Shown one piece after another: positions 14,569-22,877 of a stretch of 64,000 nucleotides of DNA. The position numbers and the translations under genes were made by a program. The DNA comes from Nitrospirota bacterium (lineage in GTDB: Bacteria; Nitrospirota; Thermodesulfovibrionia; Thermodesulfovibrionales; Dissulfurispiraceae): NCBI GenBank assembly GCA_004321915.1, contig SCQE01000012.1, forward strand, positions 1 to 64,000. Direction: 5' to 3'. The notes under the pieces were generated by a model. It ran no database searches. It was not told the DNA's origin and saw nothing but the letters and a program-made list of their open reading frames with translations. Numbering within the stretch: position 1 is the stretch's first letter; every line of letters begins with the position of its first letter.

Positions 14569-16827
14569 TTAATTGCCGCTTACATTGTCTTTTCGGTCGA
14601 GTACTCTTCTGACGGTCGCCGCTATTTCGGATATCAGGATGGGTTTCATGACATATTCCCGAATACCTATAACTTTCGCACGGTCCCCGTTTATTAATTC
14701 GCTGAAACCGGTGCATAGAATTATCGGCATGTCTTTTCGTAGAGCCAGTATTTTATGGGCAAACTCCAAACCTGTCATCAGCGGCATTGTCATGTCCGTG
14801 ATGACAAGATCGAAGGAGTCCGGTTTTGCATGTAACGCTTCCAACGCATCGAGCGGTTTAGTGAACGAGCTGACGGAATACCCGAGCTTCTCCAGAATCT
14901 GTCGTCCCATCAGCGCAATCTCCTCCTCATCGTCGACAAGCAGGATACGTTCGTTTCCCCCCGGCAGTGATTCGAATGACGGTCTGATATTTCGCGGGTC
15001 TTCTTCGCGCGCGCTGACCGCTTGTTTCAATACGGGAAGATATACATTGAAAGTAGTGCCGATCCCCGGCTCACTGTAGACGGTAATATGGCCCCCATGG
15101 CTTTTGACGATGCCGTGCACAACTGCAAGCCCCATGCCGGTCCCTTCACCGATCTCCTTCGTCGTGAAAAAAGGTTCGAAAATCCTGTCTAAAACAGCAT
15201 GCTCTATACCGTGTCCCGTATCGCTTACTTCCAGCTTTAAATATTCCCCCGGACTTAAGATCATGCCTGTCGTATGCCCGTCTCTTTCTATGTCGACCTT
15301 CTTCAAAGCTACTCCCAGCACGCCTCCGGTCTTTCTCATGGCATGATAAGCATTAGTGCATAGATTCATTATTATCTGATGCATCTGGGTCGGATCGGCA
15401 AGGACCGGTTCACAGTGTGTATCTATATTTTTGCGGAATTCTATCGTAGTAGGTATTGAGGCACGAAGCAATTTGAGCGCTTCTTCGATCGAGTCCTGTA
15501 TTTTCAAAGGCGTCTTCATCTGTTCTGTCTGCCTGCTGAAAGAGAGGATTTGCTGCACCAGATATTTTGCGCGTTTCCCGGCTTTCAGGACATTATCCAG
15601 CATCTCCACAATCTCGCTTCCCTCCGGAACGCTGTAACGCGCCATATCGCAATAGCCCATCATGCCCATGAGGATATTGTTGAAATCGTGCGCTATCCCG
15701 CCTGCCAGAGTCCCTATCGCTTCCAGTTTTTGCAAATGAAGGAGCTGGGCCGCCATCTGCTCCTTCTCTTCATCCGCTTTCCTTTTTTCTGTAACGTCTA
15801 TGCAGTACTCGATGACCCTGCTCACAGCGCCTTTTTCATCCAGAATAGGATAGGCATAGATTTCGAAAATATTTTTTACGCCTTTATCGCTGAGGTGAGT
15901 ATGTTCGAGTACCGCAGGTTTCTTGGTTTTTCTTATCTCTGCGATGCAGCAAGGATGGTCTTCACCGCTGCAGGGTCCGCTCCTGCCGTGTGTCATGTAA
16001 TAACAGGTCAGGTTTTCCGGTATTACCGGGCCGGAATAGGCGGCCTTGTTGGCAAGCACAATCCTGTATGATGAGGCATCGATGACATAGAAGGGGTGAG
16101 ACAGGGATTCTATGGTCGAAAGCAGGAATTCATGTTCTTCTTTCAGGGATTCGTTCTTCCGGGTAAGCTCGGTCTGGTAGCCTCTTATCGCATCGCGCAT
16201 GTCGCAGAAACTGTCCGCAAGGGTCCCTATCTCGTCTTGTCCTGTTTTAAGCAGAGGCGCATCGAAGTCTCCGTCGGCAAGTCTCTTCGACGCATTTGCA
16301 ATGACCTTGATCGGTCTGCTTACGACACGTTCAAGAACAAACCATATGCAGACGAAAAAAACACCGGTACTGAGCAGAAGTGTGAAAGCCAATTCATTAT
16401 GTTCCGACCGGATAACGTTTAACCTCTGACCGTAGTCGACCGTCAGAGTCAGCCTGCCGAGTTTTGTCTCGAAATAAACTATCTGTTTTTCAATAGTGTA
16501 GATATCGGGCTTATTACCGATGTCCGGTTTTAATGACGACTGCAGCGGATAAATAAGTTTGCCTGCCGGATCAAAAAGCTGAAGGCCCAACCAGTGTTTG
16601 TTCTTATGCATAAGGGTGTTCAGGTTTTCATGTATCGTATCTATCTGGCCGCTCAGCAGGAAAGGCACAATGCCTTCCATAACGCTATCGATATGCCTCT
16701 CTGTCGACTTGCGGTATTCTTCTTCCGCATAGAAAAGCGAATGGGGCATCCAGTATCCGTAAAGGTATGTAAAAAGCAGTGCCCCGAAAAAGAAAAGAGG
16801 CAGAAATATCTTTAACCTTAGACTCAT
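14569..16827 (-). CDS. Hybrid sensor histidine kinase (HAMP-PAS-HisKA-HATPase-REC)
   Basis: 752 residues. Two membrane helices (about 6-24 and 147-167) enclose a periplasmic sensor region; a HAMP domain (about 168-222) and a PAS domain (about 236-345) follow. The PAS has a cysteine-rich insert (C275, C286, C293, C294), which could bind metal. The H-box GGIAHDFNNILMG gives phospho-acceptor H380. The ATPase domain has DTGHGI and GTGMGLA boxes. A C-terminal receiver (about 628-745) has LVDDEEE and ITDMTMP with the acceptor Asp. It is 6 bp downstream of the PhnD-like binding-protein gene, so the pair probably forms a binding-protein-dependent sensor. The output regulator is not obvious. Confidence 0.93.
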   Translation of the reverse strand: MSLRLKIFLPLFFFGALLFTYLYGYWMPHSLFYAEEEYRKSTERHIDSVMEGIVPFLLSGQIDTIHENLNTLMHKNKHWLGLQLFDPAGKLIYPLQSSLKPDIGNKPDIYTIEKQIVYFETKLGRLTLTVDYGQRLNVIRSEHNELAFTLLLSTGVFFVCIWFVLERVVSRPIKVIANASKRLADGDFDAPLLKTGQDEIGTLADSFCDMRDAIRGYQTELTRKNESLKEEHEFLLSTIESLSHPFYVIDASSYRIVLANKAAYSGPVIPENLTCYYMTHGRSGPCSGEDHPCCIAEIRKTKKPAVLEHTHLSDKGVKNIFEIYAYPILDEKGAVSRVIEYCIDVTEKRKADEEKEQMAAQLLHLQKLEAIGTLAGGIAHDFNNILMGMMGYCDMARYSVPEGSEIVEMLDNVLKAGKRAKYLVQQILSFSRQTEQMKTPLKIQDSIEEALKLLRASIPTTIEFRKNIDTHCEPVLADPTQMHQIIMNLCTNAYHAMRKTGGVLGVALKKVDIERDGHTTGMILSPGEYLKLEVSDTGHGIEHAVLDRIFEPFFTTKEIGEGTGMGLAVVHGIVKSHGGHITVYSEPGIGTTFNVYLPVLKQAVSAREEDPRNIRPSFESLPGGNERILLVDDEEEIALMGRQILEKLGYSVSSFTKPLDALEALHAKPDSFDLVITDMTMPLMTGLEFAHKILALRKDMPIILCTGFSELINGDRAKVIGIREYVMKPILISEIAATVRRVLDRKDNVSGN

Positions 16828-16833
16828 GGAAGA

Positions 16834-17703
16834 TCAGTCCTCCTTCCAGAAAGGGTCCCAGTAGGCATCGAGCCCCCAGTCCTGCATCGGGTTGTAATCT
16901 TCGACCGTTGTGCTTGTGATGTTCTTTATCGGTATTGCCGACAATAATTTCCTGCCGTGCTCCGTCTTGGCCATGTCTATAAAGGCGCGTCTGATTTTTT
17001 CCCTGTCTTCTTTCGATACCCTAGGGTGCGCTGCAACCGGATGCGAGGGTATGTCCCGGGTCGTGTACAGCACCTTCAGTGAATCGCGGACCGCAGCGTC
17101 CTGCTCCTGCAGGGATTTTTCGACCCCGCCTCCGGCCGAAGCAAGGCCTTGCGCCACATGAATATACACTGAGCTGTGCGTCTTGACGTAAAGCGGTTTG
17201 ACTTTAGTTTTATAAAGCCTTTCAAGGTCGGCGCGCATCAGCACCGAAGCCCCTATCGCGTTGGGGGAGGGAAATGCGACCGTCTTTCCATTGAGTTCCG
17301 ATATCTTTTTTATGGGGCTGTCTTTGTGCACCACGAGTATTCCGCGCAGAGGGGCCTTGTCCCTTACGAGCGGTATGTAGCGATTGGACTCGTCGCCGAG
17401 CAAAATAAAGTAAGGGTTCATATACACAAAATCAAAGTTGCCCTTGATGTATTCCTTCTCGAAGCCCTCGATATTAAGGGTCGTGATCAGTTTGATTGAA
17501 AGCCCCGTCCGTCTTTCCAGTTCTTCTATCACGGGTTTCCATATGGAATAGAGCTTGCGCTGTTCGAATTGCGGCACTACCCCGAAATTGTAGCCCTCGG
17601 CGGCAAGGGCATGGTCATCTGAAAATGCTCCGGCAAAATACAGTCCGATGAGCAATAAGGTCAGCAACAGCATATTCCGTGAACGTCCGTTTTGTATTGT
17701 CAT
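16834..17703 (-). CDS. PhnD-like periplasmic binding protein (sensor partner)
   Basis: 289 residues with a signal peptide ending around HALA/AEG (residues 31-37). The PhnD/phosphonate-family plan is visible: YNFGVVPQFEQRKLYSIWKP, FVYMNPYFILL, VVHKDSPIKKISELNGKTVA and FPSPNAIGAS. Family members bind phosphate, phosphite or phosphonates for ABC import, or serve as ligand-binding partners of kinases. No permease or ATPase is nearby, but a hybrid kinase starts 6 bp downstream, so a sensing role is likelier. An AAGGAG ribosome-binding site precedes the ATG. The 206-bp gap to 17910 is a divergent promoter region without a clear consensus. Confidence 0.85.
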   Translation of the reverse strand: MTIQNGRSRNMLLLTLLLIGLYFAGAFSDDHALAAEGYNFGVVPQFEQRKLYSIWKPVIEELERRTGLSIKLITTLNIEGFEKEYIKGNFDFVYMNPYFILLGDESNRYIPLVRDKAPLRGILVVHKDSPIKKISELNGKTVAFPSPNAIGASVLMRADLERLYKTKVKPLYVKTHSSVYIHVAQGLASAGGGVEKSLQEQDAAVRDSLKVLYTTRDIPSHPVAAHPRVSKEDREKIRRAFIDMAKTEHGRKLLSAIPIKNITSTTVEDYNPMQDWGLDAYWDPFWKED

Positions 17704-17909
17704 AGCAGGCTCCTTAAGCAGAGATCGGTTTCAGCTTTTTTTATAATCGAGTGAAAATCTTACGGTCGGCGCTCTTTTGCATATTTAAAATTAGCATATC
17801 ATGTCATTTCACATATCCAAAGCATTTTGTCGTCATATTGAATTCGGGATGTTGCGAAAAGGGTATTGCCTGTTGTTTAATAGCAGGAAATGGACAGCGG
17901 TGGGTGGCG

Positions 17910-19040
17910 ATGATGACCGAAAAGAACAAGAAAAATAAGGGGACCGTACTCGTCGTTGACGACGACCGGGACGTGCTCCGGATAACGGCATGGCGGCTGT
18001 CCGAAGACGGCTACGATGTCACTCCGTGCGGCAAGGCCGCGGACGCCTTGACAGCGCTGCAGAACATGAAATGTGACGTGGTGGTCACCGATATCGTCAT
18101 GCCGGAAATGACAGGCATAGAACTGCTCGAAAAGATCCACGAGACCACCCCCGACATGCCGGTCATCCTGATGACCGGATATGTCGATTTCGAGAAGGCC
18201 GTGAATGCCGTAAAGTTCAAGGCCTTTGATTTCCTTATCAAGCCTTATACGCCTGAACAGATCGTGTTTTCGGTCGAGAAGGCAATCAAATACCGTAGGC
18301 TCATCGACCGGGAGAAAGAGTACAAGGCGATGCTCGAGGAGCTGAATCAGGAACTCGACACTCTGCTTTCCGAGCGCACAATGGGCCTGATGGCGCTTAC
18401 GATAGCGGACAAGGTCAGAAACCCTTCGACGGTCATCGGCTGGATATGCAAGCGTATTATGGAGCACGACAAGATATCCGACAGTCTCAGGTCCAATCTG
18501 AACGACATACTGTCCGAGTCGAGGAAGCTCGAGACCATCGTCAATGATTTTGAGGAACTCAACAAGAGCAAGCATTCGGTTTTCGTATATGACGATTTGA
18601 ACGAGGTCATACGGCTGCTCGTTCCGATACTCGACAAGGAGGCCGGTATGAAGAACGTTGCTGTCGACTTGCAGCTTTCCTCCTCCCCCCTGAGGATCAA
18701 TATGCAGCGTCATTTCATGGCTATGGCGATCCGGCATATTCTGAGGAACTCCATCGATGCGACCCCTCAGGGCGGGACGGTCAGGGTGACCACTTCGGAA
18801 GCGAACGACCGTGTGGTTGTTACGATCAGCGATACGGGACAGGGGATACCCGAAGATAGCATGAATAAGATATTCGAACCTTTCTACAGCACCAAGAGCC
18901 ATCGTTTCGGAATGGGGCTTCCGCTGGTCAAGCAGATTATTTCGGAACATCTCGGAGAAATTTCCGTTGAGAGCGTTATCGGCAAGGGCAGCACCTTTAC
19001 GATAACCCTGCCGGTGCGCTGGCTGAAGAGCACTCCGTAA
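17910..19040 (+). CDS. Receiver-HATPase protein lacking the phospho-acceptor histidine
   Basis: 376 residues. The receiver domain (about 10-130) is intact: VVDDDRD, acceptor D61 in VTDIVMP, K111. A helical linker leads to a DHp-like region reading LTIADKVRNPSTVIGW, where active kinases have a His followed by Glu and RNP; here D167 replaces the His. The HATPase_c domain keeps the N-box (RHILRNSIDA), DTGQGI and GMGLPL. Without the His it cannot autophosphorylate in the usual way, so it may act as a phosphatase, a scaffold, or a kinase for a separate His protein. Start chosen at the tandem ATGs 17910/17913 after a GGTGG stretch; an upstream in-frame ATG at 17751 would add 53 Cys/Phe-rich residues with no family match. 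Confidence 0.82.
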   Translation: MMTEKNKKNKGTVLVVDDDRDVLRITAWRLSEDGYDVTPCGKAADALTALQNMKCDVVVTDIVMPEMTGIELLEKIHETTPDMPVILMTGYVDFEKAVNAVKFKAFDFLIKPYTPEQIVFSVEKAIKYRRLIDREKEYKAMLEELNQELDTLLSERTMGLMALTIADKVRNPSTVIGWICKRIMEHDKISDSLRSNLNDILSESRKLETIVNDFEELNKSKHSVFVYDDLNEVIRLLVPILDKEAGMKNVAVDLQLSSSPLRINMQRHFMAMAIRHILRNSIDATPQGGTVRVTTSEANDRVVVTISDTGQGIPEDSMNKIFEPFYSTKSHRFGMGLPLVKQIISEHLGEISVESVIGKGSTFTITLPVRWLKSTP

Positions 19041-19076
19041 CCAGCCGGTAAGGGCTTGCTTTCAGCCCCGAATTCC

Positions 19077-19316
19077 CTATTCCGCCGGTAGAATGATTAT
19101 TATGACGGTCCCACGCTCTATTTCCGAAATTACGTCTATGCCGCCGTTATGGTCCATAATTATTCTTCGTGCAATGGCCAGTCCCAAGCCTGTGCCCCCG
19201 GTCGAGGTCTTGGTCGAAAAAAACGGTTCGAAAATCCTATTTATGTTTGCGGACGGAATTCCGCTTCCGGTATCGCCGATCCTTATAATCGCTTTGCCTG
19301 TTCCGTTATTCTTCTC
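19077..19316 (-). pseudogene. Truncated histidine-kinase ATPase domain fragment
   Basis: The minus strand reads 79 codons ending at TAG (19077-19079) that encode the C-terminal half of a HATPase_c domain: RIGDTGSGIPSANINRIFEP, FFSTKTSTGGTGLGLAIARR and an end ILPAE. The reading is blocked upstream by an in-frame TAA (19317-19319). A different frame continues upstream to about 19440 without an ATG, ending in FEKVVKPVVFYIREE, so a frameshift joins the two. The dimerisation domain is missing. It is the decayed end of a kinase gene, convergent with the receiver-ATPase gene. Confidence 0.75.
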
Positions 19317-19441
19317 TTATGTAAAAGACGACAGGCTTTACAACCTTCTCGAAACGCTGAACCTCCTGACCGCTTTTAATGTAAAGAAGCTTTGAGAGGG
19401 CCGGACAATCCGTTTCGGGCTGTCGAAAAGTCCTTCAGATA

Positions 19442-21061
19442 CTATTTGACCTTGGTGAGTATTTTTATGAACAGTTTCAGTATCTCAGGGTCATAATAAT
19501 GCAGGTCTTTTCTTATGGCGGACAAGGCCTCAAAAGGCGTGTGGCGTTTTTGGTAGGGGCTGCCCGGGGTCATAAGATCGTATGCGTCCGCAATGGCGAT
19601 GACCTTTCCGAAAACTGATATGTCGTTGCCCGACAGTCCGGAAGGGTATCCGGTGCCGTCCATGTTTTCATGGTGGTCCTGTACCGCTGACAGCGATTCA
19701 GGGGAAATACCATAGTGCCCGCGGATTATCTTCACCCCTTCCGTAACATGCGTCTTGAAAACCTCATATTCAAGCTTATTGAGTTTGCCCTGTTTGTTTA
19801 CTATCTCGTCGTTGATAACACTGAGCCCTATGTCATGCAGCAGCGCGCCGACGCAAAGCTTCAGCACTGCCTCGTACTCTAATTTCATGGCAAGGCCCAC
19901 TGCCGCAGACATGACAGCCACATTGAGCGAATGCACATAAAGGTAAAAGTCGTTACAGTCCAGCGAAAGCAGCGTATATACGGACCCCGGATGTCTGAGA
20001 ATGCATTCTACGATCCTTTCCGCTATCCCGACGGCCTCAGCCATGTTTTCCCTGTTCGACGGGTCGGTAAAAAGCTCCCGCATGATTATCTTTATATGCT
20101 CTTTCAGGACAATGATTTTGAGACGGTCCGCTTCGGGCTTCGAAGGCGGCATGTCGAGAGAATTCAGATAGGTGCGATAAAGGGGCAGATCGAATCTCCT
20201 TATGAATAAGCCTTTTTCGAGCTTGCCTACGGTTTCGGCGATTGTCACAGGCTCTTCGGTAGATGCCTTGACGACCGTTTCAAACACATAATTGTTTTCG
20301 GTAAACAGGCTGAAATTTATCTCGGTATGCGGGACCGTTACGGCACGGTCGATATAATGATAATACCCTTTATTGAACGAATAATCCCTGAAAGATACCA
20401 AGCTTTCACGATCGAACAGCTTTGGTTTTGCCCTGAATCTCGACAGGTAATTATCGAACAACGGCTTGTCATCGTGTCTTATCAATACGGAGCCGATATT
20501 CTTTTCTTCGAAAAACTCCTGCGTTAAGCTGTTGAACGGCAGACCGTCTCCGAACAGATATTTTATTTCGCCCCTGTCTTTGATGAATATGTCAAACGGC
20601 AGCTTAGTGTCAAAGATGAGCTTGCTGACCTGAAGCGCGTAGAACCCGAGCTTCTGACTTATCTGCGTGTTAAAGAGCACCCTCCTTTGCCACTGGAAAA
20701 TATAGGTCTCGATAAGTTCGCTTATTTTTTCCGGCATGTTTATAAATTCTGCAACGACTTGATAATGGTTCCCCTTTGTCTTCCATACCTTCCGGACCTC
20801 TCCGTAAACGCACAGGGTCGTCTCGATAGGCGTAGGTATCTTGAATATGATTTCGAGTATGTCGTCCTGAGCGTATTTTTTGTAGGATTTAAAAGATATG
20901 TCGGCTGCGCTGATATTTATAACTACAGGCTTCAGGCCTGTTTCCTTGGTGATGTGCGCTTTGAGACCCTTGCGCATTATCGAGGATACGGCATTTATCT
21001 TCACCGGCAGGAATGTATCGATCCTGAAATATTCTATTTTATCGACGATTTGTTCCGACAT
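19442..21061 (-). CDS. PilZ-like / HD-GYP cyclic-di-GMP signalling protein
   Basis: 539 residues. The N-terminal about 125 residues resemble a degenerate PilZ domain (YFRIDTFLPVKI and VVINISAADISF), a c-di-GMP receptor fold. A middle region of unknown type follows. The C-terminal HD-GYP domain (about 350-535) has the HD pair in ALLHDIGLS, the second His cluster DHHENMDGTGYP, and IAIADAYDLMT. HD-GYP enzymes hydrolyse c-di-GMP to pGpG or GMP. A strong ribosome-binding site (GGAGGAG) precedes the ATG. It stands alone as a transcription unit, convergent with nothing functional. Confidence 0.9.
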   Translation of the reverse strand: MSEQIVDKIEYFRIDTFLPVKINAVSSIMRKGLKAHITKETGLKPVVINISAADISFKSYKKYAQDDILEIIFKIPTPIETTLCVYGEVRKVWKTKGNHYQVVAEFINMPEKISELIETYIFQWQRRVLFNTQISQKLGFYALQVSKLIFDTKLPFDIFIKDRGEIKYLFGDGLPFNSLTQEFFEEKNIGSVLIRHDDKPLFDNYLSRFRAKPKLFDRESLVSFRDYSFNKGYYHYIDRAVTVPHTEINFSLFTENNYVFETVVKASTEEPVTIAETVGKLEKGLFIRRFDLPLYRTYLNSLDMPPSKPEADRLKIIVLKEHIKIIMRELFTDPSNRENMAEAVGIAERIVECILRHPGSVYTLLSLDCNDFYLYVHSLNVAVMSAAVGLAMKLEYEAVLKLCVGALLHDIGLSVINDEIVNKQGKLNKLEYEVFKTHVTEGVKIIRGHYGISPESLSAVQDHHENMDGTGYPSGLSGNDISVFGKVIAIADAYDLMTPGSPYQKRHTPFEALSAIRKDLHYYDPEILKLFIKILTKVK

Positions 21062-21151
21062 CTTTTGAACTCCTCCGCATATTTTTATATTAACAAAAAA
21101 CCTGCCATATAAACATTTTGCAGACGAATCTGTTTTGTCCGTAAATGCCTA

Positions 21152-21191
21152 TTGACAGATGTCTAACATAGTTGATACCGTATCGTATCAA
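21152..21191 (+). promoter_or_regulatory. HU gene promoter with overlapping dyad
   Basis: TTGACA at 21152-21157, with a weak -10 around 21176-21181. A 7-bp inverted repeat TTGATAC (21172-21178) / GTATCAA (21185-21191) overlaps the -10 and start region, as an operator would. No regulator is identified. Confidence 0.4.
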
Positions 21192-21217
21192 TAAAATCAT
21201 ACCGGAGGTAATTGTTC

Positions 21218-21493
21218 ATGACCAAGGCAGAACTCATCGAGAAAGTCGCAAAGGACGCAGGTTTATCCAAGGCAGCAGCAGGCAAGGCCATCGACGCCGC
21301 TACCGACGCAATCAAAGCCTCTCTTAAGAAAGGGCAGGCTGTGGTGCTCGTAGGATTCGGATCTTTCAAGATCTCCAAGAGAAAGGCGAGAAAGGGCCGC
21401 AATCCCCGCACAGGCAAAGAGATCAAGATTGCAGCATGCAAGGTGCCTAAATTCACAGCAGGCAAGACGCTCAAGGATGCAGTGAACAAATAG
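21218..21493 (+). CDS. HU-family nucleoid-associated DNA-binding protein
   Basis: 91 residues, the usual HU size. Matches are [11 protein letters not shown] at the N-terminus, the strand [20 protein letters not shown], and the DNA-intercalating arm [11 protein letters not shown]. Dimers bend and compact DNA. The ATG at 21218 is preceded by GGAGGT at 21204-21209; a TTG at 21212 is less likely. An intrinsic terminator follows 28 bp after the stop. Confidence 0.95.
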   Translation: MTKAELIEKVAKDAGLSKAAAGKAIDAATDAIKASLKKGQAVVLVGFGSFKISKRKARKGRNPRTGKEIKIAACKVPKFTAGKTLKDAVNK

Positions 21494-21521
21494 GCGCAGC
21501 GGACACATTAGATCGCAGGCC

Positions 21522-21557
21522 AAGGAGTCATGCAGAAATGTATGGCTCCTTTTTTTT
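21522..21557 (+). terminator. Intrinsic terminator of the HU gene
   Basis: A 10-bp stem (21522-21531 with 21542-21551, one G-T pair) with a 10-nt loop, followed by a run of eight T (21550-21557). Confidence 0.85.
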
Positions 21558-21609
21558 GGGGCGGAATTAAAATACGTGTTAGGGAAACAGATCGAAACGG
21601 GAGAGCGTA

Positions 21610-22134
21610 ATGGAAAAGAAACGCAGGGAGTTGAAAGAGATTGTAGCGACAAGGATCGAGCTTTTCAAAAAGAAACCTGAGGCGGCCGTATACAGACCGA
21701 AGGTGTCATCCAGACATGTAAGCGCTCTTTATACCGAAACTAAGGTCAGGGAGCATACTGTAAAATCCGACTACGCTGAGGCTGCCGGCGGCACTGACCT
21801 TGCTCCTAACCCCATAGAGCTTCTGCTTGCGGCCTTTGGAGCATGCGTGGAGGCCGCTTTTTACGAATTTGCGGAGCATGAGGGGCTTTCGGTAAAGGGG
21901 CTCTCTGTGGACGTGGAGGGAACGCTCGACCTCAGGGGATTGTTCATGGTTGACGATACCGTTCCTCCCGGATTTCAGGATTTGAAATACGTCTTTACCA
22001 TAGAAACCGGGGACAATGAGGCTGAAATAATCGAGCTCGCAAAAAAAGTAATCGCGCACTGTCCTGTGGTAGACAGCCTTGTCAGGCCGGTAAAGATTTC
22101 AGGAGATATTAAAGTGTTGGCATCGAAAAAATGA
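21610..22134 (+). CDS. OsmC/Ohr-family protein
   Basis: 174 residues. The OsmC fold is shown by PNPIELLLAAFGACVEAAFY with the first redox cysteine and by AKKVIAHCPVVDSLVRPVKI with the second. Family members reduce organic or fatty-acid hydroperoxides with thiol chemistry; many YhfA-like relatives are uncharacterised. The first about 50 residues are a charged extension with no family counterpart. The gene follows the HU terminator and is convergent with rsmE. Substrate unknown. Confidence 0.85.
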   Translation: MEKKRRELKEIVATRIELFKKKPEAAVYRPKVSSRHVSALYTETKVREHTVKSDYAEAAGGTDLAPNPIELLLAAFGACVEAAFYEFAEHEGLSVKGLSVDVEGTLDLRGLFMVDDTVPPGFQDLKYVFTIETGDNEAEIIELAKKVIAHCPVVDSLVRPVKISGDIKVLASKK

Positions 22135-22166
22135 AGATAGCATAAAGATAGTAAGAATCGAGTTTT

Positions 22167-22874
22167 CTATTCCAACATGTCTTGAATTATGGACAAAGAG
22201 GCTATGGCCGCTGTTTCGGCCCTGAGCGTGCGTTTGCCGAGAGTGGCTTTTATAATGCCGTGTCTTTCGGCTTCGAGCGCCTCATCGGCGCTGAAGCCGC
22301 CTTCAGGCCCTATAAAGATATAGAGTTCATTTCCTGAAAAGCCCGAAAGTATTTTGCGTACAGCGGCCCCGCCTTGCTCCCAGAAGATCAGTCCTGTGAT
22401 GTTGCCGCGTTTTTCAAAAAAACTCTCGAATGTCTCCGGTCCTGAAACCTCAGGTATGTAAGCCCTGCCGCATTGTTCGGCAGCCTCTTCGGCTATCTTG
22501 TTCCAGCGCGAAGTCTTGCGTGTGTCTTTTACGAGACACCGCTCCGAAATTATAGGTATGATTTTTTTTGCTCCCAGTTCTACGGCCTTTTGCACAACCA
22601 TGTCCATGTTGCTGCCTTTAAGTATCGACTGGCAGAGGACTATATCGACCACGGATTCGTTATCTATTGTCAATTCCGATTTGATCATAAGCGAAACGTT
22701 TTTTTTCAGTACGGACATTACTTCTGCATCATATGCCTTGCCCTTGCCGTTTATTATGGTTATCCGGTCGCCGACATTGCAGCGCATAACAGAGATCAGA
22801 TAATGGGATTTTTCTTTATCGAGCGTTACCGGCGAGCCGGGGCTGATCTTATCGGGTGGAACGTAGATTCTCAA
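22167..22874 (-). CDS. rsmE: 16S rRNA (uracil(1498)-N3)-methyltransferase RsmE
   Basis: 235 residues, normal length, SPOUT-class enzyme that methylates U1498 of 16S rRNA with SAM. The N-terminal PUA-like part contains EKSHYLISVMRCNVGDRI. The knot domain has QKAVELGAKKIIPIISERC and RWNKIAEEAAEQCGR. The SAM loop is YIFIGPEGGFSADEAL and LGKRTLRAETAAIASL. The start appears to be TTG at 22874, 3 bp after the dnaJ stop. dnaJ-rsmE linkage at the end of heat-shock operons is common in bacteria. Confidence 0.96.
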   Translation of the reverse strand: MRIYVPPDKISPGSPVTLDKEKSHYLISVMRCNVGDRITIINGKGKAYDAEVMSVLKKNVSLMIKSELTIDNESVVDIVLCQSILKGSNMDMVVQKAVELGAKKIIPIISERCLVKDTRKTSRWNKIAEEAAEQCGRAYIPEVSGPETFESFFEKRGNITGLIFWEQGGAAVRKILSGFSGNELYIFIGPEGGFSADEALEAERHGIIKATLGKRTLRAETAAIASLSIIQDMLE

Positions 22875-22877
22875 TTC

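Noticed and set aside
19093-19395. Plus-strand 100-codon reading
   Set aside because: It is antisense to the recognisable ATPase-domain remnant on the minus strand.
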